From Setaria digitata (lineage: Eukaryota > Nematoda > Chromadorea > Rhabditida > Setariidae), in NCBI GenBank assembly GCA_003640385.1, contig RCAB01000005.1, positions 1-64,000 of the forward strand: 64,000 nucleotides of DNA, given 5' to 3'. Numbering within the stretch: position 1 is the first letter of the stretch; the number at the start of each line of letters is the position of its first letter. The translations under genes and the position numbers were made by a program. Under the pieces are notes generated by a model, which was given only the letters and a program-made list of their open reading frames with translations, ran no database searches and was not told the origin of the DNA. Positions 62,834 through 64,000 of the stretch are shown here, piece after piece.

Positions 62834-64000
62834 TTAATTGTTATTCTTTTGTTGTTGCTGCTGCTGCTGATGTGTACTAGCGTTCTGTTTCTTACGTCGA
62901 CAAAACTTTCGATGAGTTGCCCAGTGGCTTTGCTGACATTCTACGCTGCAATAAGCTGTATTCCAACAGCAGTGATAGATCGCTTCTGCTTCACACTGCC
63001 AACACCTTTAATTTATGCAAATGTCACACAATAATCTTGTCTAAACAATTAAATAAATTATCTGTCCCCTCTTTTCCCCCAAAGTCTCTATGAAATTTTT
63101 TTGCTAACGCAGATTTCTCCTCTTGTATGATTATTACACTAATGTATCAAAAGTCCTTGATTTCATCATCCAATCTATAAATTACAAAAATAACAGAAAA
63201 TCAACTCCATATTCAAATTTTATCGAATGGACATGGAAGGAAAAAAATCACCACTGTTTCTTCTTGATGCTTGATATTTCTTTTCTGTGTTTTTCAGCCA
63301 TTTTGCCCAATTCAACTTTTAAAGATTCGCGATATTTTTCTTCCAATTCAGCTCTACAACAACAATAAAAAAAAATGGCGAACTTCACAAGGAAAAATAA
63401 GCACGCTTAATAAAGATAACGAGAGAATCACTAACCTAGTAGTATCTAGTTCATCTTTGAACTGAGTAAGAAGTTCGGTCCTGATTTTCTGCTGATCCGA
63501 AAGGAACTCCTGGTGGAGCTGAAAACAAGGCTTAAAAAAAAAAAAAAAAAAACCTTCCTCACGTCTTTATGACATTCTCACCAAGCAGCCACTGCCTGCT
63601 GACCTTTTAAATAAAAAATGACTGTATTTGTTAAATTTTCTATTAAAAAATATACATTTAGGTAGTATAACAACCTTGAGAAGGCACTAAGGTGTTCACG
63701 TATTGCTTATGTTAGAGCAAATTTTGAAAATTTTGGAGAGAATCATCATTATTGGACTCTAGCAATATTATAACTACGGTTTGGAAAGGTCAAAACACTG
63801 AATCTAACTATTTGGCTATATTACTTAACACAACAAAAGATTACTATTATTACAGAAAAAAATGAACCCAGCCTTACTCGTTCGGTCATTTCCACCAATA
63901 ACTTCTCTCTGGATTGCTGATAATCTGTAAGCCAATGTCTCTGTAAGTCCATAATCATTCGCTTCATGCGATCATCTAATACCCAGTGATCATCGTGCAT
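62834..64000 (-). CDS. ZMYND11/BS69/BRA-like MYND protein, C-terminal part (cut by window edge)
   Basis: The last exon, 62834-63005, encodes a MYND zinc finger: [20 protein letters not shown], then [17 protein letters not shown]. The HCCWNTxYCSxxCQQxHW pattern is specific to the ZMYND11/ZMYND8 type and closest to ZMYND11 (BS69). A poly-Gln/Asn tail ends the protein. Upstream exons near 63254-63356, 63437-63520 and 63886-64000 form a coiled coil ([39 protein letters not shown]), as found just before the MYND finger in BS69. Any PHD, bromo or PWWP domains would lie beyond the right edge. BS69 is a transcriptional co-repressor; its short form BRAM1 and C. elegans BRA-1/BRA-2 bind TGF-beta family type I receptors. 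Whether this is a full BS69 or a short BRA form cannot be told here. Confidence 0.88.

Noticed and set aside
62834..64000. Right-edge coiled coil as the N-terminal half of the cytospin gene
   Set aside because: A MYND finger with its own stop codon closes this gene at 62834, and the cytospin gene has its own ATG with an acceptor at about 61991, so they are two genes.

Overview
The window looks like a gene-dense stretch of a nematode chromosome. The DNA is AT-rich, and the genes are split by many short-to-medium introns with short T-rich AG acceptors. Several start codons (paxillin-like, ZNRD2-like, FANCI-like, cytospin-like, serpin A and the 186-aa unknown) lie 1-13 nt downstream of a splice-acceptor-like T-rich AG. 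That pattern is typical of spliced-leader trans-splicing. The encoded proteins resemble animal families that nematodes carry. A clade III (spirurid/filarial-type) worm is my best guess, but that is inference. No viral, plasmid, CRISPR or bacterial element was seen. No tRNA or rRNA gene could be supported.

Layout from left to right: (1) 0.5-7.9 kb, two head-to-head secreted serpin genes with the same seven-exon structure; (2) 9.7-16.3 kb (-), a paxillin-type four-LIM protein with a 13-nt first coding exon; (3) 18.6-21.5 kb (-), METTL16/METT-10 RNA m6A methyltransferase; (4) 22.1-27.6 kb (+), a signal peptide-bearing multi-EGF single-pass receptor-like protein I cannot name; (5) 28.1-29.7 kb (-), ZNRD2/SSSCA1 zinc-ribbon protein; (6) 30.5-31.3 kb (+), a small unrecognised protein closely followed by (7) 31.5-39.7 kb (+), FANCI; (8) 41.1-49.7 kb (-), VPS8 of the CORVET complex; (9) 50.8-55.1 kb (+), a type I TGF-beta/activin receptor kinase; (10) 56.2-57.7 kb (-), an ELOVL6-like fatty-acid elongase; (11) 59.5-62.0 kb (-), a short cytospin-A/SPECC1-like coiled-coil plus CH-domain protein; (12) 62.8 kb to the right edge (-), the C-terminal part of a ZMYND11/BS69/BRA-like MYND protein, cut by the window.

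The genes do not form one pathway; they are mostly housekeeping and signalling genes. Some local relationships deserve attention. The serpin pair is a divergent duplication with one inhibitory-type and one degenerate reactive-centre hinge. The small unknown gene and FANCI are spaced like a nematode operon. The type I TGF-beta receptor lies about 8 kb from a gene of the family (BRA-1/BRAM1) known to bind such receptors. Exon models for serpins A and B, METTL16, ZNRD2, the TGF-beta receptor and the elongase were checked by hand and stay in phase throughout. The FANCI, VPS8 and cytospin models are only partly resolved inside.
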